From positions 558,001-622,000 of the forward strand of contig CAWEOP010000009.1 in NCBI GenBank assembly GCA_963810755.1: a stretch of DNA of 64,000 nt. The letters are read 5' to 3'. Shown here piece by piece: positions 10,655 through 19,737 of this stretch; positions within the stretch are counted from its first letter, which is position 1; each line of letters opens with the position of its first letter. The position numbers and the translations under genes were made by a program. Source of the stretch: FEN-1219 sp963810755 (GTDB lineage: Bacteria; Pseudomonadota; Gammaproteobacteria; Steroidobacterales; Rariloculaceae). The notes below the pieces were generated by a model that was given only the letters and a program-made list of their open reading frames with translations, had not been told where the DNA came from and made no database searches.

Positions 10655-12706
10655 AACGAAGGCGACAGGCTGGGCGGGCTCGACGAGGTCGACGAGATCA
10701 ACGGACCCGACGGGCGGACGGCGCTCGGCACGCCGGGCTTCGCATCGCCGCGATCCCCCGGCAATCGATAGCGCAGCTGCTCGTACGTGATCGACGTCCA
10801 CGTCGCATGAGCGATCGCGTTCGCGACGAGCTCGGGATCCGCGGCGATCGGCGCGAGGTCTTTCTTCCCGTCGTACCTAAATGTTGCGGGCTCGAGATCC
10901 TTGCGCAGCACCGCGATGTCGCGGCCGAACATGTAACCCTGCGTGTCGCCGTATTGCATGATCGCGCGCCCCGGCCAGTCCGCGAATTCGGGCCGCGTGA
11001 GGTCGTGGCCGATCATCGGATGCTCCGACGACACGCCGATCATGGACATCAATGTCGGCGGCATGTCGATTTGGCTCGCGACGGGCTCGTACACCGCCGG
11101 CTCGATACCGCCGCCCAGGATGAGGGCAGGAATGTGGAAGTGCTCGACCGGCACGAGCTCCGCGCCGAAGACGCGCGAGTTGTGGTCCGCGATCACCAGA
11201 AATACCGTGTCGTTCCAGTACGGTTTCGTGCGCGCGCGCGCAAAGAATTCGCCGAGCGCGTAGTCCGCATACTTCACGGCGTTGTTCACCGTGTTCGGCG
11301 TCGCGTCGTAGGGTTCGATGCGCCCGTCCGGATACTCGTACGGCGAGTGGTTCGACGTCGTGAAAACGAGCGAAAAGAACGGATGCTCGCGCGGCTTCGA
11401 GAACTCCGCATCGGCGCGCGTGAAGAGGTCTTCGTCCGCCACGCCCCACGAACCGTGGAACACCGGATTCACGTAGTCGTTCTCGTCGACCACGAAGTCG
11501 AAGCCGTTATTCATGAAGAAGCGCCGCATGTTGTCGAACTGAGCTTCACCGCCATAGATGAAGCTCGTGTCGTAACCGGCGCTGCGCAGCACGCGCGCGA
11601 TGCTGAAGAAGTTGCGCTGCGACTTGCCGAGCTTCACTACGCTCTGTGCGGGCGTCGGCGTGAAGCCCGTCGTGAGCGCCTCGAGCCCCCGCACCGAGCG
11701 CGTCCCGGTCGCGTACAGGTTCGCGAACCAGATTCCGTCGCGCGCGAGCGCGTCGAGCCGCGGCGTGGTCGGCACGCCGCCGAGCGCGCCGACATGCTCC
11801 GCGCCTAGGCTCTCTTCGAGCACGATCACGAGATTCTTGGGCCTGGCGCGCGGCGCGGTGGCCGACTTGCCGATGCAGCGTCGGGATCTCGGCGTCGATG
11901 AAGTCCTCCGGCGCGATCCGCATCTCGGCGCGTACGCGGTGCAGCGCTTCGGCGTCGGACATCGAGCCGTAGCGAAAGCCGCCTTCGGGCTCCGCGCTGC
12001 CCTCGGCCACGGCATAGAGCAGTGAGTAGGTGGAGTTGAGCGCGAGGTCGTTCACCATCGGATCGGTCGAAATCGCGACGGTGCTCGGGTTCACGGCGCG
12101 ATGGTCGAGCGTCGAGCGCGCCGCGAGCACGCACAGCACGAACAACACCGGGGTCAGCACGAGCACCGCGGCGAAGTGCATCGGCCGCGCCGCGTGCTGC
12201 GCACTCGCGCGGAGGCGTCGCGCGAACAGCAACGCCAGCGCGATGACCGCGAGGATCGCCCCCACGAACTGCCAGGCGTATCCGCCGGCCAGCGTGCTCA
12301 CGACCTCCTTCGGATAGATGAGGTACTCGACGAACAGCCGGTTCGGCCGCGCGTCGTATTGATTGATGAACGACGGCGTCGCGAGCTCCATGAACACGAG
12401 CCCCGCGAAGCACGCGACGAGGTAGGCGCGGAGCAGCCAGCTGCCGATCCGCAGCATCGGCCTGGTCGTCGCGAACAGCCAGATCAGGAGCACGGGAATG
12501 AGAGTGAGGAAGCCCACGAGCACGAGGTCGAACCTCAAGCCCTGCTCGAACACCGTGCCGAGCATGTCGGCCGCGCGGACACGATCGAGCTGCCACAGCA
12601 CGAGGGCCGCCCGCGCGACGCTGAGAAACGTAAGCGTCGCCCCAGCGAAAACCGCGAGCGGACGGAGGTAGTCGAGCGCATTACGCGCCTCGGTGCGTAT
12701 GGTCAT
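10651..12706 (-). CDS. LTA synthase-family phosphoglycerol transferase (frameshifted)
   Basis: N-terminal ~240 residues hold about five membrane segments (LAVFAGATLTFLSVARAALV, DLVLVGFLTLIPVLLIWLF, WLLRAYLVACFAGLVF, and others). An extracytoplasmic sulfatase-fold domain follows: NLVIVLEESLGAEHVG with the metal-binding Glu, the likely catalytic Thr in ATGTRSVRGLEA, SFIYGGEAQFDNM, TTSNHSPYEYP and LVIADHNSRVFG. One extra base near 11870 splits the frame. Total ~685 residues fits the family. Known relatives transfer phosphoglycerol to lipoteichoic acid (Gram-positives) or to periplasmic glucans (MdoB/OpgB). In a Gram-negative the second type of role is more likely. The C-terminal Ser/Pro-rich tail looks unstructured. 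Confidence 0.85.
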
Positions 12707-12883
12707 CTTTGCCGGCCGGCATTGGGGGCACGCTCTCGAGGAAGAGCACGCCGCGCCGGTTTGCAGGGTTAGACGGCCGGGAAAGGGAAATTAGTCGCCG
12801 GGAAGGTCCCCGGCCGGAGCGCGGCGCCCTTGGCAGTCGAGCGGACGCGGCTCGGCGGCGTTTTTTCGCTTGAAATACAAGAA

Positions 12884-12949
12884 CTCGGAGGCGCGGCTGG
12901 CGGTGTCATTGGGGCGAATGACGCCGTGTTGGCCCAGCCGCGCTCCGAG
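12884..12949 (-). terminator. Long imperfect hairpin, probable terminator of the intradiol dioxygenase gene
   Basis: Arms 12884-12900 (CTCGGAGGCGCGGCTGG) and 12933-12949 pair almost fully, and an inner stem pairs 12901-12910 with 12917-12926 around the loop GGGGCG. It begins 8 nt after the minus-strand stop at 12958. On the minus strand it is followed by a T-rich stretch (TTCTTGTATTT). Position and shape fit a Rho-independent terminator, although the stem is longer than usual. Confidence 0.6.
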
Positions 12950-12957
12950 GGGGGGAC

Positions 12958-13833
12958 TCAGGTCGCGATGCCCACCGTGAGCACGGCGTCGTAGCCGCCG
13001 GTCGCGGCGTTTTGCGTCATCGTCGGAAGCTGGTACGTGACGCCGTCGGAGAAGATGCCGTCGCGCGCCGCCGTGGTGCTGTTCTGCCCGCGCGCGGAGT
13101 ACAGCGGCGTGTTGTAGATGGCCATCTGCGTCGTGTCCGGGAACGCGAGCTGCGACGTCGCTTGCAAGTCGAGAGCGAGATACACACGGAAGTGGATGTG
13201 CGTCGCTCGGCCCTGATACCAACCCGGGAAAATCGTGGCGAACTTCACTTGGCCGTTCGTATCGGTGGTCTGCACGCCGCGCAAAAAGGTCTGCCCGCGC
13301 AGATCTCTTCCGGAATTGTTGTACCCGGAGTAGTACCCGTCCTTGTCGCAATGCCAGACGTACACCATTGCCGTCGTCACGGGTGCGCACGAGTTGTTGA
13401 CGTTCACGATGTTGAGAATCAGATTAAGCGGCACCCCAGTCTTGCCTTCCGTGATGTCCTCCCGCTGATAGATCGCGGCCGTCGCGATGTCGTTGAACAG
13501 CGGATAGGGCCCGACCGTCTCCTCGGGGATCAGCACACACGACAGCGAGCCGTTGGTCATCGTGGTGCCGCTCGTCGTGCCCGTGGTCGTCCCGCCGGTG
13601 GGGGTGGTGCCCGTCGTCGCGCCCGACGCATCCGTCGAGCCGCCGCCGCTGCTGCACGCAGCTAGCGCCAAACCGCTGGCACCTCCGAGCACCGAGCGCC
13701 GCGTCCAACCGCGTTTGAGCAATAGCTGGTGATAGAGCCAGTGGCCGACCGAAAACCGCTGCGCGGCCGTGTCGCCGCCGTCGCGCGGCGTCACCAGAAG
13801 CGAGACACGGTCGGAGACGTCCAAATGTGTCAT
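12958..13833 (-). CDS. Exported intradiol ring-cleavage dioxygenase-like protein
   Basis: C-terminal half has the intradiol dioxygenase fold markers: ETVGPYPLF and HCDKDGYYSGY with the two Fe(III)-ligand Tyr candidates, GQTFLRGVQTTDTNGQVKF, and GRATHIHFRV with the two His ligands. Before this is an export signal with twin Arg and lipobox character (TRRSVLGGASGLALAACSSGGG) and a Gly/Thr/Ser-rich linker of ~30 residues. About 40 residues precede the signal, which is unusual; no better start codon is visible, and the ATG at 13833 has AGGGA upstream. The family normally cleaves catechols in the cytoplasm. Exported versions are known but their substrates are mostly undefined. Confidence 0.85.
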   Translation of the reverse strand: MTHLDVSDRVSLLVTPRDGGDTAAQRFSVGHWLYHQLLLKRGWTRRSVLGGASGLALAACSSGGGSTDASGATTGTTPTGGTTTGTTSGTTMTNGSLSCVLIPEETVGPYPLFNDIATAAIYQREDITEGKTGVPLNLILNIVNVNNSCAPVTTAMVYVWHCDKDGYYSGYNNSGRDLRGQTFLRGVQTTDTNGQVKFATIFPGWYQGRATHIHFRVYLALDLQATSQLAFPDTTQMAIYNTPLYSARGQNSTTAARDGIFSDGVTYQLPTMTQNAATGGYDAVLTVGIAT

Positions 13834-13971
13834 GTCGCATCCCTGTGCGTAGTTAATGGATAAGACTCGAGTGCGCGGCGAGTGATTTACGTGATCGCGG
13901 CGCGAGAGCGGCCGCGGAAGCCGGAGCGGGAAGAGCGCGGCGCGCCAGCGGGGGCGCGCCGCGCGGAACCG

Positions 13972-14433
13972 CTACTCGCCTTCGTCGGCGGGGGGCCCGT
14001 CGCCGTCGCGCGGTGGGCCGCGCCGGCCGCCCGGGCCGCCTGCCGGCGGCTCCATCAGCAGCTTGAGCTTCGTGATCTGCAGCTCGCTGAGCACGTTCTG
14101 GAGCTTCGCGAGCGTGTCCTCGCGTGCCTGCTCCCGCTGTGATTGCACCTCGGCGAACGTCGGCCGCTCACCCGTCGCCTCGTGCGCTTTGCGCTCGGCC
14201 TGCATCGCCTCGCGCTGCTCTTTCATCACGCGCTCGACTTCCTGCTTCTGATACGGGTCGAGATCGAGCAGCACGGTGAGCCGCTCGATGTTGCCGGCGG
14301 ACGGACCGCGGGGGTGCGGCGCGCCGAATCCGCCCGGACCACCGGCACCGTTCGGGCCGCCGGCCGGGGGTTGGGCCAGCGCTGTGATCGCGGCAAGGCC
14401 CAAAGCCGCAATGAAAATTTTGATTGGCTGCAT
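13972..14433 (-). CDS. Spy/CpxP-like periplasmic protein rich in Gly and Pro
   Basis: 153 residues with signal peptide MQPIKIFIAALGLAAITALAQ. A Gly/Pro-rich segment follows (PPAGGPNGAGGPGGF and PHPRGPS), then a helical, charged core (LLDLDPYQKQEVERVMKEQREAMQAE, LAKLQNVLSELQITKLKLL) and a second Gly/Pro-rich tail ending in acidic residues. The Gln-rich helices with L-x-x-x-Q spacing recall the LTXXQ (Spy/CpxP) family of periplasmic chaperones, but the match is loose. Strong GGAGG before the ATG. The promoter upstream carries the operator repeats at 14496-14520 shared with the two-component operon, which supports an envelope-stress role. Confidence 0.65.
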   Translation of the reverse strand: MQPIKIFIAALGLAAITALAQPPAGGPNGAGGPGGFGAPHPRGPSAGNIERLTVLLDLDPYQKQEVERVMKEQREAMQAERKAHEATGERPTFAEVQSQREQAREDTLAKLQNVLSELQITKLKLLMEPPAGGPGGRRGPPRDGDGPPADEGE

Positions 14434-14468
14434 GGAAAGTCCTCCAGTGGGCGTGTTCGCTGGAGACC

Positions 14469-14520
14469 AATCTAGCGGGCGTCTAGCGGGCGGGCTGTAA
14501 TCAATTGTTACGAACTGTCC
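14469..14520 (-). promoter_or_regulatory. Operator repeats plus -10 upstream of the Spy-like gene (site 1)
   Basis: Plus-strand coordinates 14496-14520 read TGTAATCAAT, TGTTACGAAC, TGTCC: three direct repeats with a 10-nt period, typical of OmpR-family winged-helix binding. On the minus strand a TAGATT box (14474-14469) lies exactly 21 nt downstream, with no good -35, as at activator-dependent promoters. The same layout occurs at sites 2 and 3. The expected transcript would have a leader of about 30 nt before the start at 14433. The site overlaps the last codon region of the S8 protease gene. Confidence 0.7.
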
Positions 14521-16790
14521 GGGGCGGCAGCGAGCCGCGCGAACACCGTGAGCGCGCACAGCAGGAGCAGCAGATCGAAGCCGGCGCCGCCGCCGCCGTC
14601 GCCCGATGGCGCCGGCGCCGGAGTCGGCGCTGGTGCGGGCGCGGGGGCCGTGATCGTCACCTGGGCGGAGCCGGACTTCGTCGGGTCTTCGACCGACGTC
14701 GCGGTCACCGTCACGGTCGCCGGCGACGGCACGGTCGCGGGTGCCGTGTAGGCGCCGGCGGCCGAGATCGTGCCGAGGGTTGCGCTGCCGCCGGTGACGC
14801 CGTCGACTTTCCACGAGACCGAACTATTGCTCGCGTTCGCGACAGTCGCCGTGAAAATCTGCGTACCGCTGCCCGCGACGAGGCTCGCCGACGCGGGCGC
14901 TGCGGCCACGGTGATCGCCGCGGGCGGCGGAATGTCCGCCGGGCACGCGTTGTTGCCGGCATTAGCGGGCGCCGTCGTCGCCGTGCTCGTCGAGTTGATG
15001 ACGATATCGGCCGAGTCGAACCTGCCCACGTCGTCCGTCACGGTCAGGCGCACGGTAAACGATGAGCCCGGCGTGGGCGCGTTGACCGACGTAGTCGCGG
15101 TGTTGTTCGGGCCCGTGAGGATGCCCGTGCCGCTGACAACCTGCCAGAAGTAGCTGCTGATCGTGCGATTGCACGCGCCGGCGCTGCCGGCGCCGCTGAG
15201 ATTCACGTTCTGCCCCGTGATCACGTTCGCCGGTGCAGACAGCGCCGCGATCGGGCGCAGCGCGGCGTTCAAGGCTCCGGCCGCATTGGCCATGCCCGCG
15301 CCGCACGTGCTCGTCGTGCAGTTGCACTCGCTCGTTTGAAAGTCGTTCTGATTCGCCGGGACGTGACACGTCGGAATCGTCGGGTCCGAGGGAAACGGCG
15401 TAGTCGCACCCTCTTTCAATCGCGCGAGCAGCTGCGCGCTGCCGAGGTTCCCGTTCGCCCCCGCCATGAGGCCGACGATCCCCGAGACGATCGGGGCCGA
15501 GAAGCTCGTGCCCACGTTCACGTTCGTCTGATTCGTATAGCCGAAGGCCCCCGGCGTCGTGGCGCCCGTGTTGTAGGTGGTGTCGATCGAGAACAGGCAC
15601 GGACCACCCGTGACGTTCACGCAATTGCCGCCAGGCGCGCCGATCGCCACCTCGGGGCCCAAGCTCGCAAAGCCTACCTTCGTGCCCGCGTGTCGCAGAC
15701 CCGTGACGCCCGCGACGCCGGCGCAGTTCGCGGGCGTTCCGACGGGACCGCCTTCGTTGCCGGCGGACGCGACGACGAGCACGCCGCGCGCGGCGAGCTG
15801 GCTGATGATGCTGCCGTACGCCGCGGTGCATAAGCCGCTCGCGCCGAGACTCATGTTCTCGATCCTCGCGGGATACGGGTTGTCCGGCACGCCGTTGACG
15901 TGCAGGCCGCCCGCCCATGCCATCGCCTCGATGATGTCCGAGTCGAAGCCGCCGCACTTGCCGAGCGCGCGCACGGGCAAGATCCACGAGCTCCAGGTCG
16001 AGCCCGCGATGCCTTCCGAGTTGTTCGTGAGCGCACCGATGATTCCGGCGACTCGCGTACCGTGCCACGAGCTGTTCGACACGTCGCAGCCCGCGAACTG
16101 CCCCTGGTTCGATTCCGGTTGCGTGACCCAGTCACCCGCGTCGGTGGCGTCCGCGTCGCGGCCGCCGCCATCGTTCGCGGCCGCGGCGTTCGCGATGAAG
16201 TCGTAGCCCGGCAGAATCCGGCCGCCAACGTTCGCGCGCTTCAGGTCCGGGTGATCGAACAGCACGCCCGTGTCGATCACGGCGATCACGACACCCGCAT
16301 CGCCGGTCCCCGAATCCCACGCGGCTTCCGCGTGTATTGCGCTCGGTGCGTCGACACGGTTCTGCAGATACCACTGGCCGGTGTAGAGCGGATCGCTCGG
16401 CAGTGCGTGCGGGAAGCGGCGCCGATCGGGCTCCGCGAATTCGACCTCGGAGTCCGCGCGAACGCGCGCAAGTTGCTGCGCGAACGACTCGCCGGGCAGG
16501 CGGTCCACCTTGAGAGCATGCAAGCCGGCCGGCAGCGCCCGTGCCTCGCGAATTGCAAATCCGCCGCGCGCAGCGAGCTTGGTCACGGCGTCGCCCGCGG
16601 CTTGGGCTTGAACGCGTCCCGACGCGCTACCCGAGCGGAACTTCACGATCATCCCCGGAGCGTCGCCGAGATCGGCGGCGGACGCGGGTTCACGCAGCAC
16701 TGGGTTGTCTTCGCGGGTTCGAGGCTGCGCGAGCGCGCCCGCGGCGAGCGCTAGCGACAAGAGCGCGGCAACGAACGAATGGATGCGCAT
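14508..16790 (-). CDS. Secreted S8 (subtilisin-like) protease with PKD/Ig-like domains and GlyGly-CTERM tail
   Basis: Start at 16790 chosen for GGGGAG 9 nt upstream. Order: signal peptide (1-21), inhibitor-I9-like propeptide (~46-125, PAGLHALKVDRLPGESF), then the S8 domain with the full catalytic triad: Asp173 in VIAVIDTGVLFDHPDL, His ~241 in SSWHGTRVAGIIGA, Ser ~427 in VGTSFSAPIVSG. Next come a PKD-like domain, a bacterial Ig-like domain (WKVDGVTGGSATLGTISAAG), a Pro/Ala linker, and a C-terminal Gly-Gly, hydrophobic stretch and Arg (GGGGAGFDLLLLLCALTVFAR) that fits GlyGly-CTERM, the rhombosortase and type II secretion sorting signal of Gammaproteobacteria. Likely surface-displayed or released. 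Last gene of the 17859-14508 operon. Confidence 0.9.
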   Translation of the reverse strand: MRIHSFVAALLSLALAAGALAQPRTREDNPVLREPASAADLGDAPGMIVKFRSGSASGRVQAQAAGDAVTKLAARGGFAIREARALPAGLHALKVDRLPGESFAQQLARVRADSEVEFAEPDRRRFPHALPSDPLYTGQWYLQNRVDAPSAIHAEAAWDSGTGDAGVVIAVIDTGVLFDHPDLKRANVGGRILPGYDFIANAAAANDGGGRDADATDAGDWVTQPESNQGQFAGCDVSNSSWHGTRVAGIIGALTNNSEGIAGSTWSSWILPVRALGKCGGFDSDIIEAMAWAGGLHVNGVPDNPYPARIENMSLGASGLCTAAYGSIISQLAARGVLVVASAGNEGGPVGTPANCAGVAGVTGLRHAGTKVGFASLGPEVAIGAPGGNCVNVTGGPCLFSIDTTYNTGATTPGAFGYTNQTNVNVGTSFSAPIVSGIVGLMAGANGNLGSAQLLARLKEGATTPFPSDPTIPTCHVPANQNDFQTSECNCTTSTCGAGMANAAGALNAALRPIAALSAPANVITGQNVNLSGAGSAGACNRTISSYFWQVVSGTGILTGPNNTATTSVNAPTPGSSFTVRLTVTDDVGRFDSADIVINSTSTATTAPANAGNNACPADIPPPAAITVAAAPASASLVAGSGTQIFTATVANASNSSVSWKVDGVTGGSATLGTISAAGAYTAPATVPSPATVTVTATSVEDPTKSGSAQVTITAPAPAPAPTPAPAPSGDGGGGAGFDLLLLLCALTVFARLAAAPDSS

Positions 16791-16825
16791 GGTCCGTGCT
16801 CCCCGAATCGCTGTGAGCGTCATGC

Positions 16826-17173
16826 TCACGGCGACGACTGGATCTCGCGGCGCTGATCGATATCCACCGCGCCCACGCGCGGGTCGAGCCGCAACCGCTC
16901 GATCGCGGCCGTGCACTCGGTCTCGCCCGAGCCCGCGGCCGTCAGCGTGAACAAGTGCAGACCGGCAGTCATCGTGCGGACGAGCTCGAGCCGCGCTCCG
17001 CTCACGCGGGCGAGATCCGCGATCAGCGTGTCGTCGGGCACGGCCGGCAGTGCGACGATCACACGCACGCTGCACCCCTGATCGGTTTGGGCTCGATCGT
17101 CGCGCGGTTGGGCGCACGCGGCGGCGGCACACGCCACGAGCAGAAGCAGCGAACGCGGCAGACTAACGCACAA
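16826..17173 (-). CDS. Small lipoprotein resembling a stand-alone S8 propeptide (I9-like)
   Basis: 115 residues, TTG start preceded by GAGGAA. The signal ends in a lipobox (LLLLVACAAAAC). The remainder resembles the propeptide of the protease encoded next to it: SGARLELVRTMTAGLHLFTL matches the protease's RGGFAIREARALPAGLHALKV in pattern, sharing AGLH, and both end in an acidic, Arg-rich stretch (VDIDQRR here, AEPDRRR in the protease). Stand-alone I9 domains can act as foldases or inhibitors of subtilisins. Lies between the outer-membrane-like gene (30-nt gap) and the protease (35-nt gap). The similarity was judged by eye and is short. Confidence 0.65.
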   Translation of the reverse strand: MCVSLPRSLLLLVACAAAACAQPRDDRAQTDQGCSVRVIVALPAVPDDTLIADLARVSGARLELVRTMTAGLHLFTLTAAGSGETECTAAIERLRLDPRVGAVDIDQRREIQSSP

Positions 17174-17203
17174 CTTCGCAGTTCCTCGAATCGGTCGCGA
17201 TCG

Positions 17204-17734
17204 TCAGAAGCGCCGTCGGACGGCCGGGCCGGCATCCCACGCTTCGCGATCATCGAACACGCCATACCACTGGACGTAGCCCTGCAAATCCACGAACCCG
17301 AGCGTGTAGAGAACTCCGGTACCGAGCAGCAGACCGGATTCATCGTCGCTTACCGCGTCGCCTGCGCGGGTACCAACGGTCACCGCGGCGCGATCGATGT
17401 CGCTTCGATGGTAGCCCACGGCGCCGAGCAGCCGCCAATCGCGCTGCCAACTTAGCAATTCCTGCAGCGACAAAGCGCCGACGGCCTTCACAGTCGATGT
17501 ACGCCAGCCGCTGTTTATGTCGAGCGGTGTCGAGGCGCTGTCCGCGATATCGCTCAGATCCAGGGCTTCTGCGTCGCTCCGTGGCGACACCTCGAGCGAG
17601 AGGTTGTCACGGAGCTCGAAGCCGCCATACCTCTCGGTCCGCGGGGCCGCTCTCGGCGCGTCCTCGGTGTGCGCGGCGAACGACGACAGAGCGGCGATTG
17701 CGACGAGCGTTGCTACGCCCTTGCGCACGATCAT
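17204..17734 (-). CDS. Small exported beta-rich protein, possibly outer membrane
   Basis: 176 residues from the ATG at 17734, which overlaps the stop of the upstream 42-aa gene (ATGA). Signal peptide MIVRKGVATLVAIAALSSFAAHT. The mature part alternates polar and apolar residues (SLQELLSWQRDWRLLGAVGYHRSD, LLLGTGVLYTLGFVDLQGYV) and ends in Phe after three Arg, as expected for a small beta-barrel. No family recognised. First large gene of the operon leading to the S8 protease, so it may help deliver or hold the protease at the outer membrane; that is inference from position only. Confidence 0.55.
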   Translation of the reverse strand: MIVRKGVATLVAIAALSSFAAHTEDAPRAAPRTERYGGFELRDNLSLEVSPRSDAEALDLSDIADSASTPLDINSGWRTSTVKAVGALSLQELLSWQRDWRLLGAVGYHRSDIDRAAVTVGTRAGDAVSDDESGLLLGTGVLYTLGFVDLQGYVQWYGVFDDREAWDAGPAVRRRF

Positions 17735-17859
17735 CTGAATGGCAGCACGGGCGAGCCCGCTATGAAGACGAAGGTACAAATGATCAGAATCGCGAGATCG
17801 GCGACTGCGATGCAGTCCATGACGATCTCCGCACGTGAGAAGCGCGATGTCGAGCTCAT
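17731..17859 (-). CDS. 42-aa single-span membrane peptide
   Basis: Starts MSSTSRFSRAEI, followed by one hydrophobic span of ~24 residues (CIAVADLAILIICTFVFIAGS) and a short PVLPFR end. The stop overlaps the next start as ATGA, which suggests translational coupling and argues that the peptide is made. GGACG lies upstream. A longer form from 17925 is possible but its extra residues look unstructured. No family recognised. The operator/-10 pair at 17996-18052 is the likely promoter. Small membrane peptides in such positions often modulate a sensor kinase or a secretion partner; here this is only a suggestion. Confidence 0.5.
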   Translation of the reverse strand: MSSTSRFSRAEIVMDCIAVADLAILIICTFVFIAGSPVLPFR

Positions 17860-17995
17860 GGGTCGGCGTCCGTTCCTGTCGATAGGTTGTAGTGCGTCGT
17901 CCGAGAAGAGCGCGAGCCTTCTCACGACACTTTCTCTGCAGCCGTCGAAAAAGTTCCAAGCGAGTCACGCGTGCAAACCGTCCGACGTAAATGAC

Positions 17996-18052
17996 AACCT
18001 AACGACGTTGCGACACACGAGCTGTAAGAAATTGTTACGAAGTGTGACCTTC
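17996..18052 (-). promoter_or_regulatory. Operator repeats plus -10 upstream of the small-peptide/protease operon (site 2)
   Basis: Coordinates 18023-18052 read TGTAAGAAAT, TGTTACGAAG, TGTGACCTTC: three direct repeats with a 10-nt period, closely matching site 1. On the minus strand TAGGTT (18001-17996) follows after exactly 21 nt. Transcription would run into the 42-aa gene at 17859 with a leader of ~130 nt. The site sits in the gap after the sensor kinase stop. Confidence 0.7.
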
Positions 18053-18092
18053 GCCGAATCGAGCTGAATGGACGATGAACGATGCGCGTTGG

Positions 18093-19737
18093 TCAGCGCG
18101 ACGGGGTCTTCGGCAGCGTGAGGATCGCCTCGAGGCCGCGCGGCGAGCGGTTGCGCAGCACGAGCGAGCCGCCGTGCGCCTGCGCGATGTCGCGCGCGAT
18201 TCCGAGCCCCAATCCCGTGCCGCCGGTCTCGGAGTTGCGCGAGCTCTCGAGCCGGAAGAACGGCTCGAACACCTGGTCGAGCGAATCCTCGGGGATACCG
18301 GGGCCTTCGTCCAGCACGCGGATGCACGAGGTCGGCGCCGTCCTCGACTGCGATAGTGGCGCGGCCGCCGTACTTCACGGCGTTCGACACGAGGTTCGTG
18401 AGGCAGCGCTTGAGCGCCTTCGGCTTTACATTCGCGGCCGCGTCGACCGCGCCCGCGATCTCGACCTCCGCGCCGAGCTCCGCGAACTCGCTCTTGAGCT
18501 CCTCGAGCAACGCGCGGACCGGGACGTTCTGGAGCGGTTCGTCGTCGTCGAGGCCTTTGAAGAGATTCAGTGCGCTCGTGACCATCGCGATCATCTCGTC
18601 GAGGTCCGCGCCGAAACGCTCGCGTTGCGCGGCGTCGTCGAGCCCTTCGACGCGGAGCTTGAGCCGCGTGAGCGGCGTCCGCAGGTCGTGCGACATTGCA
18701 GCGAGCACGTGCGTGCGGCTGTCGAGATAGCGATGCAAACGCTCCTGCATCACGTTGAACGCGTGCGTCGCTTCGCGCAGCTCGCGCGCACCCGACTCGC
18801 GCAGCGCGGCCTGCCGCTCCCCGCGGCCGACGGCATCCGCCGCACGCGCGAGATCCGTGAGCGGCCGCGTGATCGTGCGAGCCATGAGATAGAGGACTGC
18901 GCCGAGCGCGAGCGTGAGCAGACCGAGCTCGACGAAGATCCGGCCAGGCAACGGCGGGCCCGCGCGCGGCACGTCCGTACGGAACGTCACTTCCGCGCCG
19001 TCCGGCAGCGTCACGGCCACGTCGAGCTCGCGGCCCGGCGGCGGCCCTTGGAACCGGCCGAACGGCCCACTCGGAGCTCCGCCGCTCGGGTTCGCGCCGG
19101 GCTCTGCGCGCGGCTCCGTGCCGGGACCAGCAGCGGGACCGAAATTGCCACCGGGGCCGCCGGGCCCACCGGGACCACCCCCGCCGGGCTCGCGACGCTC
19201 GCCGGGGCCGCCCCCGCCCCGGCGCTCGCCGGGATCCCCGCCGCCGAACCCGCGTGCCTCGCGATCGCCGCCGCCGGGCGGCGGAAACGCCTCGCCTCTG
19301 CGCTCGAAGCGCACCGCCTGCGTGCGCACGCGAATGATCTCTGCCGAAGGTGGGCCGGGGCGCGCGGGTCGAATGCTCACGGCGTAACCCGCGCCGAGAT
19401 CGCGCGTAAGGCGCGAGCTCAGCGAGCTCACGGCTGCAACGAACTGGTCGCGGCCGAACGGCTCGGGGCGCAGGTTGCTGCTCCGCGAAATCGTGATCGG
19501 CTCGCCGCGTAGGCGCGTGAGCTCCGCCGCGCGCGCGTCCGCCTCGAGCGCCGCGAGCGAGATGCTCGTCTCTGCAACGACATTCGCGATCGCCGCCGCC
19601 TCACCGCCCCAGAACAGAAGATCGCGCCGCTCGCGCACGATCAGCACGACGATCACGAGAACGGCGACGCCGATCACGGCGAGCAGAGCGCTGATGAGAC
19701 GCCCGAACACCGTGTCCGGCAGGAACCGACGCTTCAT
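18093..19737 (-). CDS. Sensor histidine kinase with Gly/Pro-rich periplasmic insert (frameshifted near its end)
   Basis: TM1 at 12-34, periplasmic domain 35-265, TM2 ~268-287, HAMP, H-box with His350 in MSHDLRTPLTRLKLR, N-box NLVSNAVKYG, G1 LDEGPGIPED, G2 GTGLGLGIARDI. An extra base near 18324 moves the last ~75 codons into another frame; removing it joins the N- and G-boxes. The periplasmic part contains a ~90-residue insert (147-236) made almost only of Gly, Pro, Arg and Glu. The start overlaps the response-regulator stop by ATGA. EnvZ/CpxA/RstB-type architecture; the stimulus is unknown, but its predicted targets point to envelope stress. Confidence 0.9.

Noticed and set aside
14475..14495. 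Short direct repeat (GCGGGCGTCTA type) between operator and Spy-like gene
   Set aside because: Low-complexity GC sequence; not found at the other two operator sites, so not part of the shared promoter design.
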